Assembly: GCF_000003195.3 (NCBI RefSeq)
Contig: NC_012871.2
Span: 49,220,345 to 49,284,344 of the forward strand
Direction: 5' to 3'
Source of the DNA: Sorghum bicolor
Taxonomy: Eukaryota; Streptophyta; Magnoliopsida; Poales; Poaceae
Length of the DNA: 64,000 nt
The translations under genes were made by a program, and so were the position numbers. The notes beneath the pieces are model-generated. The model ran no database searches. It saw only the letters and a program-made list of their open reading frames with translations, and had not been told where the DNA came from. Below are positions 11,374 to 23,300 of this stretch, piece after piece (position 1 is the stretch's first letter; every line of letters starts with the position of its first letter).

Positions 11374-14300
11374 ATGCTGCCGCCACCGTCTCTCCTGCTC
11401 CACTCCGGCGCGCCGCGCAGCGCACTCCCCCTGCAGGGGCGGCGGCGGCGGAGTCTGTCAGTGCGGGCGTCATGGCAGGAGCTGGCGGGCGTGTTGGTGT
11501 TCTCCGCCATCCCCTTCACCGCCGTCAAGGCCCTCGCCAACAGCCCCCTGGGCGCCCGCCTCCGCCGCCGGCTCGAGGACAGGAAGGCCGCCGCAGCTGC
11601 CGAGGCCGACGCTCTCCGCGCTGCCGCGCGCGGCGCCCGTAACAACAGGTGCAGTCCGTCCTATTTGCTTCATTAGAAGGGGAAAACAGCATTTGATTTG
11701 TCCGAGCTATAGCTGAGTGGCAACGATTGCAGCTTTTGGTACGGCGGAGATCGGCCGCGGTGGCTTGGTCCCGTGCCTTACGACTACCCTGAGCATTTGA
11801 CGGGAGAGTACCCTGGAGATTATGGGTTCGATATCGCAGGTCTGGGCAGGGATCCCATTGCTTTCGCAAACTACTTTAAGTATGTCACCGCTGTTCCTTC
11901 CCTTCGCGTCAGTTAATTATACTGTATTCCCCTTCCCTTATTATGCTGTCTTCTTTTCTTCAGTTAATTATACTGTCTTCTTTAAGTAAGTACTAAGTAG
12001 CAGTGGAACAATAGCTTGTTTATCTTCTCCAGGTAGTCCTAGGGTTGCCCCTGATACCAACGTAAACTATTTCTTACATTAATTGGCAGAACTATCTTTT
12101 TTATACCGGCATATTGTTGTTGACTCGTTGTTTAACTTACAGTTACAGGCAATATATTGCTGTGCTTTCCCTATCCCAAAACGATTGAGTATTTGGCAGT
12201 CCTTAAAGGCTACTTTTGCTTCTGAAATCATAATTCCATTGGAGCTTGTTAATCCCTTTGATTCCTATGCACCATTCATATTTTTCATGTTCTGACCAAC
12301 AATGATTACTGCTTTTCACAACTTCATAAAATCAATTATGTTTCTGAAATTGTGATATAGAGTTTCTTCATTTGTACTAGCTTTGTAAATGCTTTACTTT
12401 TCTCTCTACTTTCCTAGTTCTGACTTCTGTCCAACAATATTACCTTGCAGCTTTGAGATCTTACATTGTCGGTGGGCCATGCTTGCTGCTCTCGGTGTTG
12501 TTATTCCTGAGCTATTAGATCTATTTGGGTTAGTGCATTTTGTTGAGCCTGTCTGGTGGAAAGTTGGTTATGCAAAACTTCAGGTACAATGCTGGTGTTC
12601 ATGTTTGTAAATTTCAAATTTCTGTAGAACAAATTGATAATTCCTAGAATTGAATTGTACACATCTGCAATTTTTAGATTAAACCTGGCATATTACAATC
12701 ATAAGAGGTAGGGTTCTCTTTGTTATTTACTTTGTATGATTGATCTGTGTCAGTCGCTGGATCCTTGCTCTAGGTGTGAGCAGGATCCTTGCTCTCATTG
12801 AGATGATAGTACACAGAGTTGGGGCAATTTTTTGGGTTTATTTCTCACACAATGCTATGCCAACCTGAGGGGTTGGGGATACATATTTATAGGGCTGCTA
12901 ACCAGCCAGCATATGCCAAGATGCTAGTCTAAGATGCTGTCCTATAGATGCCAACTGCTGTCCTAAAAGCAGTCAAGGATGCTGTCCTACACAAGGACCA
13001 TGTGCTGCCTACTGCAGCCCACAACCAGCCAACAGAGACTTATCCATCATTCTCCCCCTAAGTCTTGTGTGGCTCCTTGTGGGGTATCTGAGCCATCTCG
13101 ATCCTGGCGCGAAGTTCCTCGAACTTGATTCGCCCAAGGGACTTGGTCAGAAAGTCGGCGAGCTGGTCTTGGGTGTTGAGTAGTTGGCCCGAACGCTCCC
13201 TTCCTCCAGGCAGCTCCTGATGAAGTGGTACCTCACCCGGATGTGCTTGCTGCGCTCATGGAAGACTGGATTCTTCGCCAAGGCCAAGGCGGACTTGCTG
13301 TCCACCCTGAGCTCCACTGCCTCTGCGTCTCTGCCAAGGAGATCGCCAAGCAGCCGAGCCAGCCACAGAGCCTGAGTAGAAGCGGTAGTGGCTGCGATGT
13401 ATTCTGCCTCGCAGCTGGACAGAGCCACCACCTGCTGCTTGACCGACTGCCAGCTGATCGGACACTTGCCGAGGAAGAAGAGCGTTCCGCTGGTGCTCTT
13501 GCTCGTGTCGATGTCGCCTGCGTGGTCGCTGTCACTGTACCCGATGAAATGTGCCGCACCGGGGCACCTCGGGTAGTGCAAACCATAGTCGGAGGTGCCC
13601 GCGACGTAGCGGAGGATCCTCTTCACGGCCTGCTGGTGCTCCGTCGTCGGTCGCTACATGAACCGGCTGACGTAGCCTACGGCGAACGCCAAGTCCGGTC
13701 GCGTGTGGACAAGGTAGCGAAGGCTGCCCACAATGCGCCGGTACTGCGTCGCGTCCACCTCTTCCTCCGTACTCTCCCGACTCAGCCTCAGCCTCTCCTC
13801 CATAGGAGTGTGGGCTGGGTTGCAGCCGGTGAGACCACCCAGCTCCACAATGCGCTTGGCGTAGGCTGTCTGGCGGAGAGAGGTGCCGGAGCTGTCCTGG
13901 TGGACCTCGATCCCCAGGTAGAAGGAGAGAGGGCCCAAGTCGCTCATTTGGAAGGTCGCCCTCATCCTCTCCTTGAACGCCTCGATCTCCACCTCCTCGG
14001 TGCCGGTGATCACAAGCACCTTGCCTTCCTTGCCGGGAATCACAAATCCCGGCGGCTGGTGCACGTAGACCTCCTCCTTCAAGTCGCCGTTAAGGAACGC
14101 CGACTTGACATCCATGTGATGGACACGCCAGCCCTCCTGGGCAGCTAGCGCAAGAAGTCGCACGGACTCCGTCCGTGCTACGGGGGCGAAGGCGTCGTCG
14201 AAGTCGACCCCCTCTTGCTGCACGAAACCTCGTGCCACTAAGCGAGCTTTGTGCTTGACGATGGCATCGGCTTCATCCCTCTTCAGTTTGAACACCCACT

Positions 14301-17300
14301 TAAGGGTGATCGCGCGGTGACCACGTGGGAGATCAGCGAGCTCCCAAGTGCGGTTCTGCTCGACTGCGTCCATCTCCTGCTGCATCGCGGCACGCCATGC
14401 CGCGTCTCCCTCCGCCTCAGCAAAGGAGCGAGGCTCACCGTCCTCGTGTGCCAGGTGCAGCTACGCCTCGAAGTCGTGTACCGCTAACCCAGGGACAAGT
14501 TGGTTGCCGAGGATGTTGTCCATGGTGCGGTAGCGTAGAGGCTCGTCGTCGTGGTAGGCGTCGACGCGGTCCTCGTCGCCGGACAGTGGAGTGGCGAACT
14601 CCACCGAACGCTGACGGGCCAAAGTCGCTGGTGCCGACCTTGGAGATGCTGACACCGGTGTAGGAGAGTGGGGAGCCGGTGCAGGAGTGCGTGGTGTAGC
14701 TGCTGGTGTTGGACTCGCTGGTGGTGAAGGCGATGGTGGGCTCGCCGAAGCTGATGGCGAGCCGGGTGCCGAGGAGGGCGAGCTCGGTGAGGACGAGCTG
14801 CTAGCTCCCCCGGCTCCCTCCAGGTGGACGTAGTCGATGACGAAGTCCCTGAGGGTCGAGGCCGAGCCGTCGTCCACCGCCTTGTCCCAAGTCCAGCCTC
14901 GCCCTTCATCGAACACGACGTCCTGGGAGATGCGGACGCGCTGTGTCGCAGGGTCGAGGATGCGGTAGGCCTTGGCGCCCTCCGCGTAGCCGATGAACAC
15001 TCCTGGAGTGCTCCGATCGTCGAGCTTGCCGACGTGAGTGAGCTCCTTGGCGAACGCTAGACAGCCGAAGACGCGGAGGTGGCTCACCACCGGCTTGCGC
15101 CCGTGCCAAGCCTCGTACGGCGTCATGCTGTCAAGCGCCTTGGTGGGCGAGTGGTTGAGGAGATGGACAACGGTCATCACCGCCTCTCCCCAGTAGATCG
15201 CCGGCATCCCTCTCTGCTTGAGGAGGGCGCGGGCGGTGGCGACTAACGTCTGGTTGCGGCGCTCGACGACGCCGTTCTGCTGCGGGGTGTATGGCGCGGT
15301 GAAGTGGCGCTGGATCCCCTCGTCGGCGCAGTGCGCCGCGAACTCAGCCGCCGTGAACTCGCCGCCGTTGTCCGTGCGCAGCACCCGAAGCTTGCGGCCG
15401 TACTCCTCCGCGGCAGCTTGGTGGTGCTTGATGGCGTCCGCGGCTGTCCCCTTGGTGTCGAGGAGGACAGCCCACATGTAGCGGGACGCATCGTCGACGA
15501 GGAGGAAGTAGCGTCGTCCTGCAGGTGTAGCCGCTGTCACGGGGCCGCAAAGGTCGCGTGCACGAGCTCCAGCTTCTCCTTGGCGCGGAAGCTTGCTTGG
15601 CGGGGAAATGGCAGCCATCGCTGCTTGGTGAGGACGCAGGTGTCGCAGAACTGCTCCACGTGGTCGACGCACGGCATGCCCTGCACCATCTCCTTGTTGC
15701 CGAGCTGCTTCAGGGCCTCGAAGTTGAGGTGCCCAAAGCGCTCGTGCCACCGCCAGGCTTCATCGTCCCGCCGAGCTGCAAGACAAAAGGGTTGCGCCAC
15801 CTGTACGTGAAGAACGTAGAGGCGGTTGCTCCCCCTGTTCACCTTGGCGAGAAGTCGGTGACGAGGATCCCAAATGCGAAGCACGCCGTCCTTGATCTCC
15901 ACGCGCGAGCCATTCTCATCCAGCTGTCCCAAGCTAATGATGGAGTTCCTCAGCGCGGGGATGTAGTAGACGCTGGTGAGCAGCCGATGCTCGCCGTTCT
16001 TGGCGACGAAGATTACGGAGCCGGCGCCCTTGATCTCTACGGCGGAGGCGTCCCCGAACTTGACGGAGCCTCGAACGTCGGAGTCGAGCTCGGAGAAGAA
16101 CTCCCACCGGCCTGTCATGTGGTGGGTGGCACCGGTGTCGAGGCACCACCCATCGATCTTGTTGCTGCCGCCGGACCCGCTGCTGAGGAGGGCATGTGCC
16201 TTGGGCTCGTCGAGGTGGAGAAGAGCCGCTGCAGCCGGTGCTGCTGGAGGTGGCTCGGTGCTAGCATGTGTCACGAACAGAGCTGGCTGCTCCTCCTCCG
16301 CCTGCGCGACGTGGGCCTGGGTGCGTCGTGGCTGCCTGCAGTCCTTAGCCCAATGGCCAGGAAGACCACAGTTCTTGCAGCAGTCATCTTGTGCCGGCTT
16401 GGGTTTTTTGGCGGCGGCGCGTTGGACACCTCCGCGGGCGCCTCCGTTGGCACGCCCTTGCGCCCCGGCCTGGGCGCCTTTGCGTGACTTGCCGCGCTTG
16501 CCACGCTTGCGGCTGGCTACTGCAGAAGAAGGCTCCCCCTTCTTCTTGTCACCTTGCTCGGCAGCCCACTGCTCCCGGGTGAGAAGGAGTTTAGGCCCCG
16601 AGGAGGGTTGTGGCTCGTCACTGTCGACGACCTTGAGGCGACCTATCGCCTCCTTGATCGACATCGTGGAGAGGTCTAGCAGAGACTCGATTGAGCGAGC
16701 CATCTGCCTGTACTTCTCGGGGACGCAGCGGAAGAGCTTCTCGACAGCTCTCTCCTCGCTGTAGGTGTTGTCACCAAACTGCACCACTTTCTGCAGCAAA
16801 GTGTTGAGATGGAGAGCAAAATCATCAACGTCCTCACCTGGCTTGAAGGCCAGGTGAGTTGCTGCAATGTGGACTTGCGAGCGCGATCACTGCCGATGCG
16901 TGCTGCAGCAATGGCGTCCCAAGCATCCTTGCCAGTCCGCTTGCTGGTAAGCGAGAACTGCATCTCGATCGGGACTGCAGCGATGAGGGCATTCAATGCC
17001 CATCGATCCTGGTCGTAGTCGACGTTGCCGTACTGAACTGCCTCCCACATGTGCAGCACCTGAAGTCTCACCTTCATCACCGCAGCCCACTCAACATAGT
17101 TAGTCTTGGTGAGGGTAGGCCACCCTCCACCAGGGCCAACGTCCCTGGCAACAGCCTAGTACCCGTGGTAGCCACGGTACCGGTCCGGGGAGAGAGAGCC
17201 ACGCGGCCTGCGAAGGCCGTGCTCTCCCTCGACCCGTTCACCGCCGTTGCCATGTGCGCCTCCTCTAGGAGCGCCGTCGGCTCCACCACGGTACCGGTCT

Positions 17301-20300
17301 GGGGAGAGAGAGCCACGCGGCCTGCGATGGCCGTGCTCTTCCTCGACCCGTCCACCGCCGTTGCCGTGCGCGCCTCCTCCAGAAGCGCAGCCGGCGCCTC
17401 CACGCTTGTCTGGACTGCGGCCACGCTCGTGGGCGTGCACAGCCGCCCACTGCCCGGCGTGCTGCATCTCTCTCCAGCAGCTCTAGGTCTGGGTCAGCAC
17501 TGTCATCAGCAGCGATGGGGCTGCTGTGACTGCTGCGCAGGTCCTCAACCTCCGCTGCCGCTGCACGCGCTGCATCTGCAGCAGCTGCTGCCTCCACCTC
17601 CGCTCTGGCTGCTGCCAGCTCCGCTTGGGCCAGCCTCGACGCCCTCGCTGCTGCTGCAGCGGTCGCTGCCGCTGCTCGCCTGCGCTCCTCTGCTGCAGCG
17701 AGGTCGGCCTCCTGCCGACGCCGCGTGCTCGAGGTGCCCAAGTGCTGAGACTGCCCTTCTGCGGCCATGGCGCGCTGCTGCGCGGAGAGCAGAGGCAGCC
17801 GGAACAGCTGCTGCTGCCAGCCGGGGCTGCTGCGAGGCAGGGAGCTCGACTGGAGAAGGGATTGAGCAGAAAATGCTTAGGCTATAGGATACTACGGCTC
17901 TGATACCACTTGTCAGTCGCTGGATCCTTGCTCTAGGTGTGAGCAGGATCCTTACTCTCATTGAGAGGATAGCACACAAAGTTGGGGCAATTTTCTGGGT
18001 TTATTTCTCACACAATGCTATATCAACCTGAGGGGTTGGGGATACATATTTATAGGGCTGCTAACCAGCCAACATATGCTAAGATGCTAGTCTAAGATGC
18101 TGTCCTACAGATGCTAACTGCTGTCCTAAAAGCAGTCAAGATGCTGTCCTACAGATGCTAACTGCTGTCCTAAAAGCAGTCAAGGATGCTGTCCTACACA
18201 AGGACCATGTGCTGCCTACTGCAGCCCACGACCAGCCAACAGAGACTTATCCATCAATCTGTTCTATTTTCTAGGCAAATAGATGTTCAGCATCTAAAAG
18301 CTAGTTTTCATTTCTCTCTGATGAATCATCTGCATTGCTGCAAATTCCAGACTGGAAAATAACCTAGCATGACCTCTTGCCCTCTGATCCTCTATGCACT
18401 GCATGGTGGCTGTTGACACCATTTTTGGGCACGTATCCAGGATGGCAGGATAAGATGACAGTATGTGGTTTACAGGATGAGTTACCGATGAGGATGGTTG
18501 CCGATAAAGGAGAGGTTGGACGTGACTAAGTTTACAGGTGATGATGTGTCTATGCCGATGACTATGATGAGGAGGTCTGCCGATGACCATGGCGAAAGAG
18601 TTTGCCGATGATACGGAGGGGGAGTCTGGAAGCTGCTGACCGGGTTGTGGAAGAGTTTTAATTTGTCACGAGGGATAGCTGAGTTATTTCCTTATTTGTT
18701 TAAGTCGTTTTGTATACGGATTCCGTGTAATTTGGAATTCGAATTCTGGTCGTGTTTAGTTATAGCTCTTTGAGCAGGGTATAAATATGGACCCTAGGGC
18801 TTTGTAATGAGACATCTATCAATCAATTAAACACACGTTTTTACCCATATTCCAGCATCTACTTTTCGACGACTTCGTCATACTTTTTCCCTTTATTACG
18901 AGTTCTTAGGAATTCGTCGACTTAAGCTCGGCGTGTTCTCGAGTTCCGCGTGAGTACCTCTTAGCCATGACATCCGGGTGCATCGCTGTTGTCAGGACTA
19001 AAGTATTCGAGTTATCACCTTTGCCGATAGTTAGGTCAAATCGGCTGGCACGCCTTAACGTTTGAATCGGGTATTAGCCCTTTGTGTTTGCAGATCAGCT
19101 TTGCATCAACACATCTTTTGGCACGCCTGGTGGGACCAGATTCAAGATCAAGATCAACATGTCGATCTCTGACCTCGATCAGGAGAACGTCATCCCCGTG
19201 ACGGAGGCCAATCTTAAGGATGAGCAGAAGCAAGCTATTGCCCAAGCCATGGAAGAGTTCAAGCAGCAATGCCTGAGGTCTTTCAGTATAAACAGGAGCG
19301 GCGAAGTGGTCCAGAAAGACGCACTGCCGGCACCACGGCAGGTTACCTTCGACGCCAATCCTGGCAAGCTTCAAGATATGGTTGACAATGCTATCAACCG
19401 AGCTTTGATCAACCAAGCTGGTGTACTGTCTAATACGGTTTTCAATGCCGTGGCAAGAACTTTCAAGGAAGGACAAATCCCACCAAATTATGTGGGCCCC
19501 TCTCACCATCAGCCAACGGCACCAGAGGTCACGGCTCCATCGGATACTTTGACGGCTGCAAGTGCACAATCTGCCGTCCCTCCGAATACATCGGGAGCTA
19601 CTGGTGCACTATCTATGCCGATGACAACCAACCCACAGACTTCAATTGGGCAACATAAACTGACAACGGATATGTTGGCATCGGCAATGTCAGGGTTGAC
19701 TCTCCCTCCTAACTGGTGGGGTTACGGTATGCCTCCAAAGTTGACACCAGGAACATCACAAATAACTGACATGAGGGGCAAGACTCCTATGACATCGGCG
19801 CCCCCCAATGCGTCGGTGAACCAAAGTCCTCGGTACACTACGACTACTACTGCAAGGCCTCACACTGGAAATCCTCAAGATTCAATGTTCCAGATGCCTA
19901 ACGCATCGGCAGAGTCAATGCTGGTGCAACAGAGGTCTATGGCCCAGTCGGGGTATGTCAATTCAATGATGGTACCCAATTACCAATCATCGGCAGCACC
20001 TATGCCGATGAACGCTAATAATGGATGGCTTGGACAGCAAGTCTTTCCACAATCGCCCCAGCAGAGTTACCAGACTACAGGGTTCCAGCAAGGGCAGGTC
20101 TGTCCCGGGTTCCAAGGTCAGGGGATTCCCAACCAGCCAATGAATTTCGGACAGCAACTCGGGGGACAGCAACTCGGAGGACAGCCAATCGGTGGACAGC
20201 AGTTTGGTGGTCCGCAGATTGGAGGGCAGGTGATCAATCCAATGTTCCGTGCAGATCACGTCCCGAACAGACACGTGGAGGTTCGCCACCAAGTGCCAGA

Positions 20301-23300
20301 TCCGCAGCCGCCTCATCGGCAAGATGCCGATGCATATTGGGCCGATAAGATTGCTGAAGTAATGAGGGAACAATTTGGGATAAAACCCAAAGTCAACACT
20401 TACTCTTATCGGACACCGTATCCTCCTGCGTATGATTTGATCCCGCTTCCACATCGGTACAAGGTACCGGATTTTACAAGTTTTTCGGGCAGGACGACAC
20501 GTCAACCATGGAGCATGTCAACAGGTTCATCATTCAATGTGGAGAGGCTGGTAACAGGGACGAATTGAGGGTTCGTCTATTTTCTTCGTCATTGTCTGGA
20601 TCGGCTTTTACTTGGTTCATATCATTACCTCCCAACTCAGTAATTACTTGGGCCGATCTGGAGAAACAATTCCACAAATACTTCTTTTCGGGGGTTCACG
20701 AGAAGAAGATCACCGACTTGGTCAAGTTGAGACAACGTAATGATGAGTCGGTTGAGGGTTTTGTGCAGAGGATACGAGAAGTCAAAAATAAATGCTATAG
20801 CTTAGTTCTGGATGATCGGCAGCTAGCCGATTTGGCTTTCCAGGGTTTGTTGTCACATATCAGGGATAAGTATGCCTCTCAGGAGTTCGAAAGTTTAAGT
20901 CATTTGGTGCAGAGGATTTCTGATCAAGACATCAAGCCTTTCGAGCCCAAAAGAGCATGGAATAAGAAAGTGTCATTTGTCGATGAAGCAACAAGCTCAG
21001 ATTCTGATGAAGAACCAGTAATCGGCTTAGCAGAGTGGGTAAAAAACAAGAAGCCGATGTCTTGTCCTTTTGGGCAGAAGGAACCAGAGAAGTTTGCTTT
21101 TGACACCGCTAAGGCTGATAGGATATTTGACTTCCTACTTCAGGAAGGTCAGATCAAACTGTCACCTAATCATGTGATCCCATCGGCAGAAGAGTTGAAG
21201 AGGATGAGATATTGCAAGTGGCATAATGCAACTTCCCATGACACCAACGAGTGCAAAGTATTCAGACAGCAGCTGCAATCGGCTATAGAGTCTGGGAGAA
21301 TCAAGTTTGACAGTTCCAAGGCCCAGAAGCCGATGAAGATAGACCAACATCCTTTCCCGACAAACATGTTGGATGCTAAGGGGAAGGCTAAGGTCTTAAC
21401 ATCGGAGACAGCTGAGAAGAGTGCATCGGTAGATCCTCAGCATCAAGTTACTACTGCCGATGCAAGAAGTAAGGGCTTGGTCTAGGAAGGAACTAGCTCA
21501 GGAAGGCCTCCTCGGTCTGGTATCATCATAACTCATAGAAGGCCTCGAGAAAATTGGCAACAACGGGAAGATCGGTATCGGCGCCAGCAGGAAGATTATC
21601 GACGGGAAGAAGAAAGATGCCGACAGGAGTGGAATCGGCACAGGGATCATTGGAATTGTCCATTCTTCATCCATTGTTGGGAGGAAAATATCAAGCTTCC
21701 TACTGTCAGAGACTGCCCTGAGTGCAACGGTTATGATCGGTACGATAGGACCGATCGGCGTTATCATGATGATGAACGGCGATTTAATGGGCCAATCAGA
21801 GGAAGGGCGTCAGTTCATGATCGGCTGGGGGGCAGGCTTAGCGTTCACGATAGGCTTGGTGACCGTGTCCAGTATTCTCCTAGGAACTAGGAAGAGCTCG
21901 AGGAGATGGCTAATGCGCGGGTTCCCGATGAGTTCATATTTTGCAGAGATGCTAACACACATCGTATGGAGTCAAGGGAGAACCGACGCCCGGCAGCAAG
22001 GCAAAAGCCACTTCCTCCATGGTGTCCTGAAGGATTAACCAAGACACAGAAAAGGAGATTGCAGTGTGAAAGGCAAGAGGAGCTAAGCAAGGGCGAGAAC
22101 TCCGGAAGTCAGCAGTCATCAGAAACTAAGAGGGAAGGTCCATCGGCAGAAGTCAACATGGTCTTTATGTTGCCGATGGAGTTTCTTGCACCATCCAGTG
22201 ATGATGAGTTGGAATTTTCTGATCAGATAGCTCAGCTGGCTCTGGATCCGATGACGGCTATCTTTGAGAAACCTGCCGATGACGAGAGACAGCATCTCAA
22301 AGCTCTGTTCGTCAAAGGAAGGGTTGATGGGCAGCCAATGACCAAGATCCTAGTTGATGGTGGAGCTGCTATTAATATTATGCCGTATACAGTATATCGG
22401 AAGCTTGGGAAAGGGGATCAGGATTTGACCAAGACCGATATGATGCTCAAAGACTTTGAAGGAAACGTGTCTCCAGTCAAGGGGGCAATATGTGTGGAGT
22501 TAACCATCGGCAGCAAAACCTTGCTGACAACTTTCTTCGTGATCAGTGGAAAAGGTGCTTACAACTTATTGTTGGGAAGAGATTGGATTCATGCCAATTG
22601 TTGTATCCCATCTACAATGCACCAATGCTTGGTTCAGTGGGTAGGAGACAAGATTGAGATTGTCCCAGGAGATTCTTCTTATGTTATCGCATCAGCAGAG
22701 GCGGATACTTACGAAAGGACCAGGTGCATTTCAGGGGAAGTCTGGGAGAAAGATTTTCTCAAAGTTGCCGATTACGAGATTCCACCGATCCAAGCAGTCG
22801 GTTCTGACGACGGCTTTTAATGGATAGATTCGCCGATGATGGAAAATTGGGCCAGGGGTTCACATCGGCCGATGATTTGGTAGAAGTAGACATAGGTAGT
22901 GGTGATAAGCCTAGACCTACTTTTATTAGCGCTAAATTAGATCCTGATTGTAAGCAGCGGCTAACTGATTTGTTAAAGGAATATAAAGATTGCTTTGCTT
23001 GGGATTACACCGAGATGTCTGGTTTAGACCGATCAATTGTTGAACATCGGTTACCCATCAAGTCTGGATTTCGGCCACATCAGCAACCGGCTCGCCGATG
23101 TAATCCTAACATCCTACCTGATATTAAGGCCGAAATCACCAAACTCATTGAGGCTAAGTTTATTCGGCAGTGTCGGTATGCCGAGTGGATTTCCAATGTT
23201 GTTCCAGTTTACAAGAAAAACGGGAAGCTTCGGGTGTGCATTGATTTCAGGAATCTCAATAAAGCTACGCCGATGGATGGGTACCCAATGCCTATTGCCG

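Larger units (their letters stand above)
12748..18256 (-). mobile_element. Ty1/copia retrotransposon in LHCB7 intron 3
   Basis: Complete 5,509-bp insertion flanked by ATCTG (12743-12747 and 18257-18261). On the minus strand: 5' LTR 17911-18256, tRNA-iMet primer site 17896-17908, gag, protease, integrase, reverse transcriptase, RNase H, purine tract at 13050-13060, 3' LTR 12748-13049. The order integrase before RT marks it as copia. Coding parts are GC-rich, unlike the AT-rich intron. By eye the LTRs differ at about 12 of 302 positions plus one 44-bp duplication, so the insertion is older than the neighbouring gypsy element. It lies antisense to LHCB7. Confidence 0.93.

Noticed and set aside
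13225..14148. 307-codon + strand frame
   Set aside because: Antisense shadow of the copia RT/RNase H coding region.
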